Shown: positions 1-9,236, counted from the first letter of the stretch. The stretch is DNA of 41,167 bases from Prochlorococcus sp. AG-347-K19 (GCA_003281335.1 QCCG01000011.1:1-41167), one strand, 5' to 3'. Translations and numbers: made by a program. The notes: generated by a model from the letters alone, not told the origin.

Positions 1-109
1 AAAGAATAAATTTATTCAAACTTTCTTTTTCCAAAAATATTTTTTTCTTCTTATAGGTCTTTAATTTCTTAAAAATTAAATCAACTAAGTGTTCTGATTT
101 TGGATTCAT
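1..109 (-). CDS. Partial small protein, C-terminus off window
   Basis: A reading frame starts with ATG at 109 and stays open to the left window edge (36 codons). It begins MNPKSEHLVDLIFKK and is very lysine-rich. The start lies 9 bases beyond the stop of the lipoprotein gene on the same strand, so the two could be cotranscribed. No family is recognised. With only 36 codons in AT-rich DNA it could be a chance frame; the tight spacing is the main support. Confidence 0.4.
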   Translation of the reverse strand, partial: MNPKSEHLVDLIFKKLKTYKKKKIFLEKESLNKFIL

Positions 110-118
110 ATATTAAAT

Positions 119-469
119 TTATTTTTCCAATAAATAAATCTTCTCTTCACCTATTTTATCTGGCTGTGTTATTTTACATCCTTTATCTTTTTCCATATTG
201 CAATCTTTTGTGGCAGGAACAGATTTCCAGGTACAAATTTTTTCTTGGGATTCTTGTTTTAAAATTTTCCATCCATCATCTAAGTATTTTGAAATACCAT
301 CCTCTCCACAAGAAAACTTTATTTCCATTCTTTTCTTTTCTGAATTAGGATTATCTTCAATATTTTTTTCCAAATTATTTTTGGGATACTCTTTTTTAGT
401 GGATGTACTACAAGAAATTAAGAAAATTGCGATTATAATTAACAAAGGAACTTTTTTTATTATTTTCAT
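119..469 (-). CDS. Small predicted lipoprotein, function unknown
   Basis: This 116-residue protein has a classic lipoprotein leader: a basic N-terminus (MKIIKK), a hydrophobic stretch at about 8-17, and a lipobox FLISC with the lipidated Cys at residue 20. The mature part is hydrophilic with an Asn/Lys/Glu-rich linker (about 22-48). It ends in a small domain with four cysteines (C54, C79, C90, C98) that could form two disulfides outside the cytoplasm. No family is recognised. The ATG start at 469 is supported by the signal sequence directly after it. It sits in a run of small hypothetical genes. Confidence 0.75.
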   Translation of the reverse strand: MKIIKKVPLLIIIAIFLISCSTSTKKEYPKNNLEKNIEDNPNSEKKRMEIKFSCGEDGISKYLDDGWKILKQESQEKICTWKSVPATKDCNMEKDKGCKITQPDKIGEEKIYLLEK

Positions 470-511
470 TTTTTTTAACTTTTGATGATTCTAAATTATT
501 TAAATTATAGT

Positions 512-688
512 TTATTTTGATTCTATTAATTTTAATAGTTTATCCATTTTATCCATCAAGTCTTTTACATCACCTGGCTTCGGTAATATTAATTCTTCCG
601 TAACTTGTAAATGCATTTTCTTTAAGTTTTGCCTCAAATCTTTTAAATGCATTTTTACGTTTTCTTTCTTTTGTTTTATTTCAGTCAT
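512..688 (-). CDS. 58-residue basic protein, unknown
   Basis: An ATG at 688 opens a 58-codon frame ending TAA at 512. The protein starts MTEIKQKKENVKMHLKDL, is rich in Lys, Leu and Met, and should be mostly helical with two amphipathic helices split by a Pro-Lys-Pro-Gly-Asp turn at about 36-40. There is no membrane segment. The codons look coding (regular heptad-like Leu/Met spacing), and the neighbouring genes point the same way. No family is recognised; it may be a lineage-specific small protein. Confidence 0.55.
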   Translation of the reverse strand: MTEIKQKKENVKMHLKDLRQNLKKMHLQVTEELILPKPGDVKDLMDKMDKLLKLIESK

Positions 689-769
689 GGGAATAAAATT
701 TAAACTTTATTTAGCTTAAAGTTACTATCATAATGTTGAGATGCTTATTTACAGAGAATAATTCAAAAT

Positions 770-1207
770 TTAATTTTTTAAATTTTCTATTTCATAGATT
801 TCTTCGCCACCATAACAAAAATTTGTAGATAACATTCTTATTTCTCTATTATTAATTCCAAATGTATTTTTATTTTTAATAATATAATTTTTAGCAATCG
901 ATTCACAATCTAATTTATTTTTTGCATGTTTAATAACTGGATAGAAATATGCCAATGTAGTAATTACAAACAAAAAAATTATTATTGATTTTTTTTCATT
1001 TTTAAAAAATTCTTTAGATGTTTTTTTGGCTTTTAATATTTTTATTAGTAATTTATCTGGTAATCCTACTTGAACAAATAATAACTCTACCCACCATGGA
1101 AGCTCCTTATCTTTCTTTTTCTTTAAGTTTGAGGAAGTATTCATTTTCTTGGCTTCATAGTTTTGGTTTTTCAGTTCTTTAGAATTAGTTGTTTCTTTTT
1201 TATTCAT
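770..1207 (-). CDS. Single-pass membrane protein, unknown
   Basis: This 145-residue protein has a Lys/Asn-rich N-terminus, then a tryptophan-containing amphipathic segment LPWWVELLFVQVGLP at about 36-50. A transmembrane helix follows at about 75-92 (IIIFLFVITTLAYFYPV). The C-terminal domain, probably outside the membrane, holds two cysteines (about C101 and C131) that could pair. The ATG at 1207 is preferred; a TTG at 1216 would add three residues. No named family is recognised. The Pro-Trp-Trp-containing element looks conserved-domain-like and suggests a membrane-surface contact. Confidence 0.65.
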   Translation of the reverse strand: MNKKETTNSKELKNQNYEAKKMNTSSNLKKKKDKELPWWVELLFVQVGLPDKLLIKILKAKKTSKEFFKNEKKSIIIFLFVITTLAYFYPVIKHAKNKLDCESIAKNYIIKNKNTFGINNREIRMLSTNFCYGGEEIYEIENLKN

Positions 1208-1334
1208 ATCATCCAATGATTTATTTGGAATGTAGAGGTTTTATTTTGATTTGGAAACTATATCTTTATTTTATAAGTTTTAATTTAATTTATCTATGAA
1301 TTTGAGTATTGTTAATCTGAATTAAAAATTATAA

Positions 1335-1604
1335 ATGCCAAAAAAAAGAAGGAAGCTAAATAAAGATTTTGAGAAAAAAATATATTCCTCAAAAAAAAAT
1401 GTCGAATTAGTACTGGCAAAAATCTATGATATTGATGATGAAGACATACAAAAAGAATATATGAGCGCCTTTAACAAAGTGGTTTACTTATATGATGAAT
1501 TAAAAGAAGATTACGAACTACAAGGATTTTCTGATAATTCTGAAGAACTTCTCTCAAGTTATAAAAATGCATTTAATCTTTTCGAATCAGAATTTGAAAT
1601 TTAA
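1335..1604 (+). CDS. Small acidic helical protein, unknown
   Basis: This 89-residue protein starts MPKKRRKLNKDFEKK, a strongly basic tail, followed by an acidic body rich in Glu, Asp and Tyr (about residues 28-89) that is probably all helical. There is no signal peptide or membrane segment. The basic head and acidic body could suit a nucleic-acid or protein-binding role, but this is speculation and no family is recognised. It is transcribed toward the secreted peptide gene at 1618 on the other strand, with a 13-base gap. Confidence 0.6.
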   Translation: MPKKRRKLNKDFEKKIYSSKKNVELVLAKIYDIDDEDIQKEYMSAFNKVVYLYDELKEDYELQGFSDNSEELLSSYKNAFNLFESEFEI

Positions 1605-1617
1605 AATCAATTTTTAA

Positions 1618-1824
1618 TTACCTTTTGTAAGGTGTTATAGGTATTTCAATTAGCTTTCCTTTTTGGAGATCTGATCTTTTCTCTTTTAAATTTCTGATAC
1701 ATAAAGATACTCTTTTTTCCTTTGCACAAAATCTTTTTATTTGGTAATCACTAAGTGATAATGATTTATTACTAAATGAAAAAAAGGCCAAAAAAAACGT
1801 AAAAAAATTTAATACCAATTTCAT
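1618..1824 (-). CDS. Small secreted peptide, unknown
   Basis: This 68-residue protein has an N-terminal signal sequence (MKLVLNFFTFFLAFFSFSNK; hydrophobic core about 3-17). The mature part is short and basic, about 45 residues with two cysteines (C33 and C42), and ends in a Pro-Tyr-Lys-Arg tail. The leader is Phe-rich and has no clear lipobox, so a periplasmic or membrane-anchored product is more likely than a lipoprotein. No family is recognised. The ATG start is fixed by the signal sequence. Confidence 0.6.
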   Translation of the reverse strand: MKLVLNFFTFFLAFFSFSNKSLSLSDYQIKRFCAKEKRVSLCIRNLKEKRSDLQKGKLIEIPITPYKR

Positions 1825-1864
1825 TTGTTCTCTCCTAACTATTCTCTAATACCCTTTAATTTAA

Positions 1865-2143
1865 TTACTTTTTATTATAAAGATCTATGATTGCTTTTAA
1901 TTCATCTTTACTTAACTCTGTTGAAATAAAAACTTCTTGAGCTGTATTACCCTTTCTTGCGATTGCTTTATATCCGTTTATAGTTTTCACTGACAATCTA
2001 ATTATCAATTTAGAGGATCTTCCCCTGGCTCTTGAAATAACAGCTGGAGTTATTGTCTTTATATTATTTTCCAGTGCTAATTTTTGAAGTATTGGAATTA
2101 GACCTTCTATATTTGTACTGTGATTTAAAACTAACCTTCCCAA
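1865..2143 (-). CDS. DUF2103-like predicted metal-binding protein
   Basis: This 92-residue protein begins MGRLVLNHSTNIEGLIPIL, which I recognise as the N-terminus of the DUF2103 family, annotated as predicted metal-binding and common in cyanobacteria. A basic central region follows (RARGRSSKLIIRLSVK, about 39-54). The function is unknown. The start codon is TTG at 2143; no ATG is available, and the family N-terminus begins exactly there. The gene diverges from petN across a 116-base region that must hold both promoters. The family call is from memory, so moderate. Confidence 0.7.
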   Translation of the reverse strand: MGRLVLNHSTNIEGLIPILQKLALENNIKTITPAVISRARGRSSKLIIRLSVKTINGYKAIARKGNTAQEVFISTELSKDELKAIIDLYNKK

Positions 2144-2259
2144 TTTAGCTTTATTACAATTCTATTAGGAAAATTTTGTTTCTGAGAAATTAACTTTAGC
2201 TTTAAAATGATTAAAAAATTTTGAAGTTCTGTTATATTTATAAAAACGTATAAATTCTA

Positions 2260-2361
2260 ATGATCTTTCAAATAGGCTGGGCAGCATTGGCTGCTATTTT
2301 TACTTTTTCAATTGCCATGGTTGTTTGGGGAAGAAATGGGGACGGATCCATTGACATATGA
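2260..2361 (+). CDS. petN: Cytochrome b6f complex subunit 8 PetN
   Basis: A 33-codon frame starts with ATG at 2260 and encodes a single transmembrane helix. It ends with the highly conserved PetN tail [14 protein letters not shown]. PetN is a small core subunit of the thylakoid cytochrome b6f complex, which passes electrons from plastoquinone to plastocyanin and pumps protons. The length and C-terminal motif match the family throughout. The stop TGA overlaps the ATG of the next small ORF (ATATGA), so the two are probably translationally coupled. Confidence 0.95.
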
Positions 2362-2498
2362 TTTCATTTTTAACTTATGAAGTCTATTTAAGTAAAATTC
2401 TTATCTTAACATCGTTTGTTTTGCTCATATTCATAACATTAGCCGTAATTTATTTATCCTATGTCTCTTGGAAAGATAAAAAAAGATTAAAAAAATAA
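2358..2498 (+). CDS. 46-residue membrane microprotein coupled to petN
   Basis: The ATG at 2358 overlaps the petN stop by a shared ATGA. The 46-residue product starts [15 protein letters not shown] and has one hydrophobic helix (about 12-36). It ends in a basic tail, [10 protein letters not shown], which by the positive-inside rule would face the cytoplasm. Size and topology resemble the small single-helix subunits of thylakoid complexes, but no family is recognised. Its stop abuts the converging thf1 gene with no gap. Coupling to petN suggests a thylakoid role; this is inference. Confidence 0.7.
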
Positions 2499-3113
2499 TT
2501 ATAATTTTTTTTGGTTCTTTTTCTTATCCTTAATTCTGAGCTCTTCAATTAATTCTTTTGCTTGTTCCATTTTTGATATGCTGCTTTTAAAGATACCAAT
2601 ATCTTTTTCTGCTTTATTAGCAGATAAGCATAACTTTTCAAAAATATCAGAGGTCATCTTATTTTTATCTGATTCATTTTTTTCTTTGAAATCTTGGGAG
2701 TTTGAAATTAATATATATATCCCTAAGTTCAAAATCCTTGAGGGATAAAGTTTAGAATTACTTTTTTCTACTAATAATTTTAAAATATCTTTAGATGTTT
2801 TATCCTTTAATTCATTTTGAGACTTTTTAGATATTTCATTAATTTCCTTCGCCACAAAATTTGTAGAACTGCATAAAGATTCAAATAGTAGATCCAAGTG
2901 TTTTTCAGGTTGATACCCTTTCATTAATACTTTGAATGTTTCGGTGAGGCCGATGCAAAAGAGATAATCTTGCGTAAATTCATTTTGATGGTTCAAAAGA
3001 TTAAGTTCGACAAGCATTTCATCAACTATTCTTTTATATAAACCTGGAATGACGAAAGGAAATTTTTCATGAAATAACTTTTTGCTATCTGAAACAGTCA
3101 ATTTTTCTTTCAA
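2499..3113 (-). CDS. thf1: Psb29/Thf1 photosystem II biogenesis protein
   Basis: The protein matches the Thf1/Psb29 family: TVSDSKKLF near the N-terminus, then the conserved VDEMLVELNLL, a GLTETF segment and MKGYQPEKH. The all-helical body ends in a charged coiled-coil-like tail ending KKKNQKKL. In other cyanobacteria and plants Psb29 supports photosystem II repair and accumulation of the thylakoid FtsH complex. The TTG at 3113 puts TVSD near residue 5, as in the family; an upstream TTG at 3158 would add 15 residues. It diverges from clpP, and ftsH lies just beyond, which fits the known functional link. Confidence 0.88.
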   Translation of the reverse strand: MKEKLTVSDSKKLFHEKFPFVIPGLYKRIVDEMLVELNLLNHQNEFTQDYLFCIGLTETFKVLMKGYQPEKHLDLLFESLCSSTNFVAKEINEISKKSQNELKDKTSKDILKLLVEKSNSKLYPSRILNLGIYILISNSQDFKEKNESDKNKMTSDIFEKLCLSANKAEKDIGIFKSSISKMEQAKELIEELRIKDKKKNQKKL

Positions 3114-3193
3114 TTTTTTATATGTAAACCTTAATAAGGTTAGCGTATGTTGACTCAATATCGTTAATATCTAATAAACAGATAAATATTATT

Positions 3194-3781
3194 ATGATCC
3201 CTTTAGTTCTAGAAGAATCGGGCGGTAGTGAAAGAGTCTTTGATATTTATTCGAGACTATTAAGAGAGAGAATAATCTTTTTGGGAGAACAAGTTACTAG
3301 TGAAACTGCTAATAGAATTGTCGCTCAATTATTGTTCCTCGAGGCAGAAGATCCAGATAAGGACATTTATATGTACATAAATTCACCTGGCGGATCCGTA
3401 TATGACGGATTGGGTATCTTTGACACAATGCAACATGTAAAGCCTGACATTCATACAGTTTGTGTTGGCTTAGCAGCTAGTATGGGCGCATTTTTGCTTG
3501 CGGCAGGTACTAAGGGTAAAAGAAGCAGCCTTAGACATTCAAGAATAATGATTCATCAACCACTTGGAGGTGCTAGAGGGCAAGCCAGTGATATAAGAAT
3601 TCAAGCAGATGAAATTTTGTTCTTAAAAGAACGACTAAATACTGAATTATCAGAAAGAACTGGAAAGGATTATGACACTATCAAAGAAGATACTGATAGA
3701 GATTTTTATATGTCCCCAAACGAAGCTGTTGAGTACGGTTTAATTGATCTGGTGTTAGATAAGAAACCAATAAAGGTTTAG
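3194..3781 (+). CDS. clpP: ATP-dependent Clp protease proteolytic subunit
   Basis: This 195-residue ClpP-family serine protease has the complete catalytic triad: S96 in [11 protein letters not shown]121 in MIHQPLGG and D170 in DTDRDFYMS. The substrate-binding loop [11 protein letters not shown] (about 62-72) is intact. Two stacked heptameric rings would form a degradation chamber fed by a Clp ATPase (ClpC or ClpX), neither of which is in this window. Cyanobacteria carry several clpP paralogues; which one this is cannot be fixed from sequence alone. Its 3' end overlaps the converging ftsH stop by 4 bases. Confidence 0.95.
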   Translation: MIPLVLEESGGSERVFDIYSRLLRERIIFLGEQVTSETANRIVAQLLFLEAEDPDKDIYMYINSPGGSVYDGLGIFDTMQHVKPDIHTVCVGLAASMGAFLLAAGTKGKRSSLRHSRIMIHQPLGGARGQASDIRIQADEILFLKERLNTELSERTGKDYDTIKEDTDRDFYMSPNEAVEYGLIDLVLDKKPIKV

Positions 3782-5691
3782 CTTAATAATTGAGGTGTTC
3801 TCTCTTTCTCGGGAATTTTGGTGTATTTGGAGAGAATACTTACAAATTCATCACCATCTAATGTTTCTTTTTCGATTAATAAGTCAACTATCTTATCCAT
3901 AGCTTCTCTATTTTTGCTTACTATATCATAGGTTTCTTTATAACATTCTTTAACCATTATTCTTACACTTTCATCTATTTGTTTAGAGATTGAATCAGAA
4001 ACTTCACTTCTAGTCATTAAATCTCTACCAACAAATACTTCTTGATTACCACTTTCTAAAGCTATCGGACCTAAATTACTCATTCCAAATCTAGTAACCA
4101 TTTGGCGAGCCATTGAAGCAACTTGTTGGAAATCTCCTCCAGCTCCTGTTGTAATCTCACCTTCCCCAAAAACTACATCCTCAGCAGCTCTTCCTCCTAA
4201 AGCACCCATTATCCTAGCTTTTAATTGCGCCCTGCTAACAAGGGTTTGTTCATCATCTGGGGTAAACCAAGTTAATCCTTTAGCTTGACCTCTTGGAATG
4301 ACGGTCACTTTTTGAACAGGATCATGGGCTTTGACAAGTGAACCTATGAGAGCATGGCCAACTTCATGATAAGCAATTAATCTCTTGCTTCTACCATCTG
4401 TTAATGGAGAACCTTCCATTCCTGCGACAATCCTATCTACAGAGTCATCAATTTCTGAGATACTTATAGAGTCTTTTCTCCTCCTGGCAGTTAATATAGC
4501 AGCCTCATTTAATAAATTTGCTAAATCTGCTCCAGTAAAACCTGGTGTTCTTCTTGCAATGCTTTCAAGCGTTAAATCCTCTTGAAGTTTCTTATTTCTT
4601 GAATGAACTTCCAATATTGATAGTCTGCCCTTGATATCAGGCGCGTCTACAGTTACTTGTCTATCAAATCTGCCTGGTCTCATTAACGCTGAGTCTAGAA
4701 CATCGGGCCTGTTTGTGGCTGCAATTATTATTATGCCACTATTACCTTCGAAACCATCCATTTCAGTAAGTAATTGATTGAGAGTTTGTTCTCTCTCATC
4801 ATTACCTCCACCAATACCTGCACCTCTTTGCCTTCCGACTGCATCGATTTCATCAATAAAAATTAAACAGGGACTATTCTCTTTAGCTCTTTTGAAAAGG
4901 TCTCTAACTCTACTAGCGCCAACACCAACAAACATTTCAACAAATTCAGAACCTGATAATGAGAAGAATGGCACACCAGCTTCACCTGCAATTGCTTTAG
5001 CTAAAAGGGTTTTACCAGTACCAGGAGGTCCTACTAATAGGACACCTTTAGGAATTCTTGCTCCTACAGAAGTAAATTTTTCTGGTTTTTTCAGAAAAGT
5101 AACAACTTCTTGCAAATCCTGTTTAGCTTCATTAACGCCTGCAACATCATCGAATACAACTCCTGTTTCAGCTTCCATTGCAAATCTTGCTTTAGTTTTT
5201 CCAAACTGCATTGCTTGGCCAGGACCTCCAGGCATACCATTTGACCTCCTCGCTAACAAAATTAAACCTCCAATTAAGATAGCCGGGAAGAGTAAATTAC
5301 CTAAAATGCCTAATGCAGGAGGAGCTGTTTTTATTGGATGAACATCAAAACTAATTCCCTCATTTTTTAAAATATTTATAAGTTCTGGAGTTAAGCCGGG
5401 AAGATCTACACGCAATCTTTGAACTTTATTATCTAAATCCGAATCAATTGTCTCTATAACTGCATTTCTGCCTCCCTCAAAAATATCAACAGATGTTACC
5501 CTTCCTGAATTAATGTAATCTAAAAATCTGCCGTAACTAACTCTTGCTACCGCTGAATTTCTTGGTGCAACAGTAGTGCCATTAGATTTAAGCGAATCAA
5601 CGTTGCTTGAAGATAAAAATTGGTAGGAAAGTGCTATTACTAAAAGTATAGGTAAAGCCCATAAAATTAATGTTTTAAATTTTTGATTCAT
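3778..5691 (-). CDS. ftsH: Membrane AAA+ zinc metalloprotease FtsH
   Basis: This 637-residue FtsH has two transmembrane helices (about 8-25 and 131-147) around an extracytoplasmic domain. The AAA+ module has Walker A GPPGTGKT (221-228), Walker B LIFIDE (276-281) and the second region of homology ([19 protein letters not shown]). The zinc protease motif HEVGH is at 442-446. Family members in cyanobacteria degrade damaged D1 during photosystem II repair. Full length and all motifs indicate an active enzyme. It converges on clpP, lies near psb29/thf1, and diverges from sipA across about 106 bases. Confidence 0.97.
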   Translation of the reverse strand: MNQKFKTLILWALPILLVIALSYQFLSSSNVDSLKSNGTTVAPRNSAVARVSYGRFLDYINSGRVTSVDIFEGGRNAVIETIDSDLDNKVQRLRVDLPGLTPELINILKNEGISFDVHPIKTAPPALGILGNLLFPAILIGGLILLARRSNGMPGGPGQAMQFGKTKARFAMEAETGVVFDDVAGVNEAKQDLQEVVTFLKKPEKFTSVGARIPKGVLLVGPPGTGKTLLAKAIAGEAGVPFFSLSGSEFVEMFVGVGASRVRDLFKRAKENSPCLIFIDEIDAVGRQRGAGIGGGNDEREQTLNQLLTEMDGFEGNSGIIIIAATNRPDVLDSALMRPGRFDRQVTVDAPDIKGRLSILEVHSRNKKLQEDLTLESIARRTPGFTGADLANLLNEAAILTARRRKDSISISEIDDSVDRIVAGMEGSPLTDGRSKRLIAYHEVGHALIGSLVKAHDPVQKVTVIPRGQAKGLTWFTPDDEQTLVSRAQLKARIMGALGGRAAEDVVFGEGEITTGAGGDFQQVASMARQMVTRFGMSNLGPIALESGNQEVFVGRDLMTRSEVSDSISKQIDESVRIMVKECYKETYDIVSKNREAMDKIVDLLIEKETLDGDEFVSILSKYTKIPEKERTPQLLS

Positions 5692-5723
5692 TAATTTGTA
5701 GAAGTTAATTATAGGATTCTAGA

Positions 5724-5801
5724 ATGAATCAGTGCATTTCGTTGATATTTTCTCTAACTTTATGCTTATACTACTCGTTAATGTATCTAATTTATAAATG
5801 A
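5724..5801 (+). CDS. Possible 25-residue hydrophobic peptide upstream of sipA
   Basis: An ATG at 5724 opens a 25-codon frame, MNQCISLIFSLTLCLYYSLM followed by five residues, which is almost entirely one hydrophobic helix. Its TGA (5799-5801) overlaps the sipA ATG as ATGA, the arrangement typical of translationally coupled genes. It could be a membrane microprotein or a leader peptide controlling sipA. It could also be a chance frame, since AT-rich DNA readily yields Leu, Ile, Phe and Tyr codons. No homologue is recognised. Confidence 0.35.
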   Translation: MNQCISLIFSLTLCLYYSLMYLIYK

Positions 5802-6007
5802 AATTTGAGATCAAAGATAAGGTTAAGTTGATTGCGCCAGTCTCTTACTTGAAGACTTCAGATAATATGCCAATGTTAAGACCACCTGATCTTGTTGCAA
5901 TTGATGAAATTGGGGAAATCCTTTCAATTAAATCTCCAGATACTGTTGAAGTAAAGTTTAGGAGAGGTTCGTTTTTAATAGATATTGATAAGATTGAGAA
6001 AAACTAA
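5798..6007 (+). CDS. sipA: SipA-like regulator (DUF3148)
   Basis: This 69-residue protein matches the cyanobacterial DUF3148/SipA family: FEIKDKVKLIAPVSYLKTSD, then MPMLRPPDLVAIDEIGEI, then VEVKFRRGSFLIDIDKIE. The fold is predicted to be a small SH3-like beta barrel. In Synechococcus elongatus SipA binds the histidine kinase NblS, which governs responses to high light and nutrient stress. The Met-Pro-Met-Leu-Arg-Pro-Pro signature is intact. The gene diverges from ftsH, itself a light-stress gene in relatives, and may be coupled to a 25-codon ORF just upstream. Confidence 0.85.
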   Translation: MKFEIKDKVKLIAPVSYLKTSDNMPMLRPPDLVAIDEIGEILSIKSPDTVEVKFRRGSFLIDIDKIEKN

Positions 6008-6008
6008 T

Positions 6009-7226
6009 CTAAAAGTTTTTCTTCCACCTATTAGAAATTTCTAAACATATATTTTTATTTCCAGAAATACTCAGAAAAGGTTTTGAAAAAAACTTATTAG
6101 TTAATTTCAAAATATCTAACGAAGAAATTTCCTCTATTTTTGAATTTAAATCGTTCTCAGAAATTGGTGGGATACCATAACTAACTAACTGTATCTTTCT
6201 CTGCAAAATTTCATCTAGTGATTGATTTCCTAATAAAAAAGAACCTTTTAGTTTTTCTTTTGCTAAAAATATTTCAGCATCAGTCAACGGATTTAAAAGT
6301 AAATTTTTCCATAGTGTTGATAAAAGTTCAAAAGCAAAAAGTGCTTGATCATTGGATACGGACAAATAAATTAAAAATGGGGCATTTCCACTCCTGATAG
6401 GATAATAAACACCTAAATCGTAAGTAATACCATGTTTTTCTCTAAAAAGTTTAAATAAAGCAGCGCTCATTCCATAAGATAAATATGACTCCAAAACCTT
6501 AAGAGGAAAATTTTCACTACTTCTTCGCGAGCAAGTTTGGTCCCCCATCATTATTATTGTTTGATTTAAATCATTATTAATGTAAGCAAATCTATTCGTA
6601 GTATTTGAATTATGATTTAAAGGATCTGATTTTTCTTTTAAAATTTTTTTTTCAAGTGTTCCAAAATCTTCTCCATTTATTTCGGGATTATTTGAAATTA
6701 AATACTTTTCTCTATTTTTTAAATTTTTAAACTCAAGCAAAACATCTTCATAAGTAATCTTTGAGACATCATTAGAATTTCCTATTGTGTTAAAAGCATA
6801 AGGATGATTTGAGTAAACAATTTTTCTCCATTTTTCAAAACAGATATTGAATGGATTCTCTTTATCTTTTTTAATAAGATCAATAGAAGATTTTTTTACT
6901 TTTTTAAATTCAGTTTTCGATAGGATTGGTTTATTAATTATTAAATCTAACAAAGGGAATAATTTGCTGAAATGTTCATTTAGGGATTTAATACTTATTG
7001 AAATGCCATCTTCAAATATTTCTTGATTTAATTCTGCTCCATAGGACTCAATATATTCAGAGAGAGTGAAATTGTTAAAACCTTCACATCCTCTGGTAAG
7101 TAATGAACAAAGGATCTTGTTTATCCCTTTTTTGCCAGTACTGTCCATATCACTTCCCCCTTTAATCCAAATTGAAGCTATTGAAAAATTTCTTTTTTTA
7201 TTATTTAAAAAATATCTTTTTAACAT
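6009..7226 (-). CDS. M16 peptidase-family protein, inactive partner
   Basis: This 405-residue protein has the two-domain layout of the M16 (pitrilysin/processing peptidase) family but lacks the zinc motif. Aligned with the neighbour's HFLEH (H50-H54), the equivalent stretch here reads KILCS, replacing the metal ligands and catalytic Glu with K37, C40 and S41. The C-terminal half keeps an RxxxYDLGVYYP-like element (HGITYDLGVYYP) used in substrate binding. Its start overlaps the end of the active M16 gene by 7 bases. In heterodimeric M16 enzymes one subunit is catalytic and the other binds substrate; this pair fits that model. Confidence 0.87.
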   Translation of the reverse strand: MLKRYFLNNKKRNFSIASIWIKGGSDMDSTGKKGINKILCSLLTRGCEGFNNFTLSEYIESYGAELNQEIFEDGISISIKSLNEHFSKLFPLLDLIINKPILSKTEFKKVKKSSIDLIKKDKENPFNICFEKWRKIVYSNHPYAFNTIGNSNDVSKITYEDVLLEFKNLKNREKYLISNNPEINGEDFGTLEKKILKEKSDPLNHNSNTTNRFAYINNDLNQTIIMMGDQTCSRRSSENFPLKVLESYLSYGMSAALFKLFREKHGITYDLGVYYPIRSGNAPFLIYLSVSNDQALFAFELLSTLWKNLLLNPLTDAEIFLAKEKLKGSFLLGNQSLDEILQRKIQLVSYGIPPISENDLNSKIEEISSLDILKLTNKFFSKPFLSISGNKNICLEISNRWKKNF

Positions 7227-8470
7227 TTACCAGGGGATGCAACTAATGTAAATTTCTCTCCACGGATATATTCTGTTATCTCTTTGAAGTTATCTAAGTC
7301 ATTCCAATATTTTAAATGACTCTCTAAATTATTTATTGAAGATTTTCTCCCCCAAAGAAGTTCATTCCCAAAGAATGAAGAGAGTTGTGTAGATGTCTCT
7401 AAGTTAAAGATATAATTACTTTTAACAATATTTATTGCTTTTTTTATTTCATCCAAAGTCAAGACTTTACAATTTGAGATCTCATCTATTGTTTTATTAA
7501 TTTGCTTTTCTACTAAATCAATATCTTTGGACTCACAAGTTGTTTCCATTATAAATAATCCTCCTAATTCTCCAGCACTTACATCTACATATACCGATTC
7601 AACAAGATTACTATCTTCTTTTAAAATTTTGACTAATCTGCTGTTTCTTCCAACAGAGAGTATAGATGCTAATATCTCAAGTCCAATAATGTTTTTTTGA
7701 TCATTTAGGTTTGGGATAAACCAAGCCATAAATATTCTTGAAAACTCTAAATTATCGAACTTAACTGACTCTCTACCATTCCTTATTTTTAAAGAAGGTT
7801 TATTTTTTAGATTTGTTAAATTTGGACTTTCTTTTATGCCAGATAGATCACTTTTTTCAAAAATTTTATAAATTTCTTCGGAGAGATTCCCAGCAATTGC
7901 AATACAAATTTTTTCGGTAGTGTAATGTTTGCTATGAAATTTCACAAGGTCATTTATCTCTAAGTTTTTTATACTGTGTTCAGTTCCCAAGATCGAATTG
8001 GCATAATTAGAACTTAACCAAACCCTTTTCAAAAAATAATTAAATAGTCTCTCTTCAGGCTGATCATTTTGTTGTTTTATTTCATCAATAACTACCCCCT
8101 TTTCTTTTGTAAATTCATCAGGATTAAAATCTGGAGCAACGACAATATTTGTCAAAAGAGCAAGTGATTCTTTAAAGTTATTGGGTGGAACTAAGACATG
8201 GTAATGTACATCATCATAACCAGTTGAAGCGTTACTTACTCCGCCTAGTGATTCAATTTTATGGTCAAACTCACCTGGCATTATTTTGTTAGATCCTTTA
8301 AAAATCATATGTTCTAGAAAATGAGCAGTGCCATTTTTATCAACATCCTCAAATAAAGAACCTGCTTTGCACCAAATATCAATGCTTATAAGCGGCAATT
8401 CTTTATTGTCCACAAAAACACATCTAGTTTTGCTTGAATGGATGTAGTAGTTAACATTTCCTACTTTCAT
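7220..8470 (-). CDS. M16 zinc metallopeptidase, catalytic subunit
   Basis: This 416-residue M16 peptidase has the inverted zinc motif HFLEH at 50-54, with the distal metal-ligand Glu in VVIDEIKQQ at about E130. The rest covers both M16 domains, including the ESVYVDVSAGELGG segment in the C-terminal half. No signal peptide is visible, so it probably acts in the cytoplasm; family members degrade peptides or process precursors. It is translated just ahead of the inactive partner (7-base overlap), pointing to a heterodimer. It diverges from pcyA with only 41 bases between starts. Confidence 0.92.
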   Translation of the reverse strand: MKVGNVNYYIHSSKTRCVFVDNKELPLISIDIWCKAGSLFEDVDKNGTAHFLEHMIFKGSNKIMPGEFDHKIESLGGVSNASTGYDDVHYHVLVPPNNFKESLALLTNIVVAPDFNPDEFTKEKGVVIDEIKQQNDQPEERLFNYFLKRVWLSSNYANSILGTEHSIKNLEINDLVKFHSKHYTTEKICIAIAGNLSEEIYKIFEKSDLSGIKESPNLTNLKNKPSLKIRNGRESVKFDNLEFSRIFMAWFIPNLNDQKNIIGLEILASILSVGRNSRLVKILKEDSNLVESVYVDVSAGELGGLFIMETTCESKDIDLVEKQINKTIDEISNCKVLTLDEIKKAINIVKSNYIFNLETSTQLSSFFGNELLWGRKSSINNLESHLKYWNDLDNFKEITEYIRGEKFTLVASPGKC

Positions 8471-8487
8471 TTCGTTTCTCTTTTTAA

Positions 8488-9236
<749 letters not shown>

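Noticed and set aside
198..485. 95-codon + strand frame opposite the lipoprotein gene
   Set aside because: The minus-strand frame has a clear lipobox signal sequence; the + frame is an AT-rich Phe/Ser/Ile shadow without features.
4778..5341. 187-codon open frame on the + strand inside ftsH
   Set aside because: It is the antisense shadow of the conserved FtsH ATPase region. Its composition (Pro/Ser/Leu-rich) follows from the FtsH codons and no motif is present.
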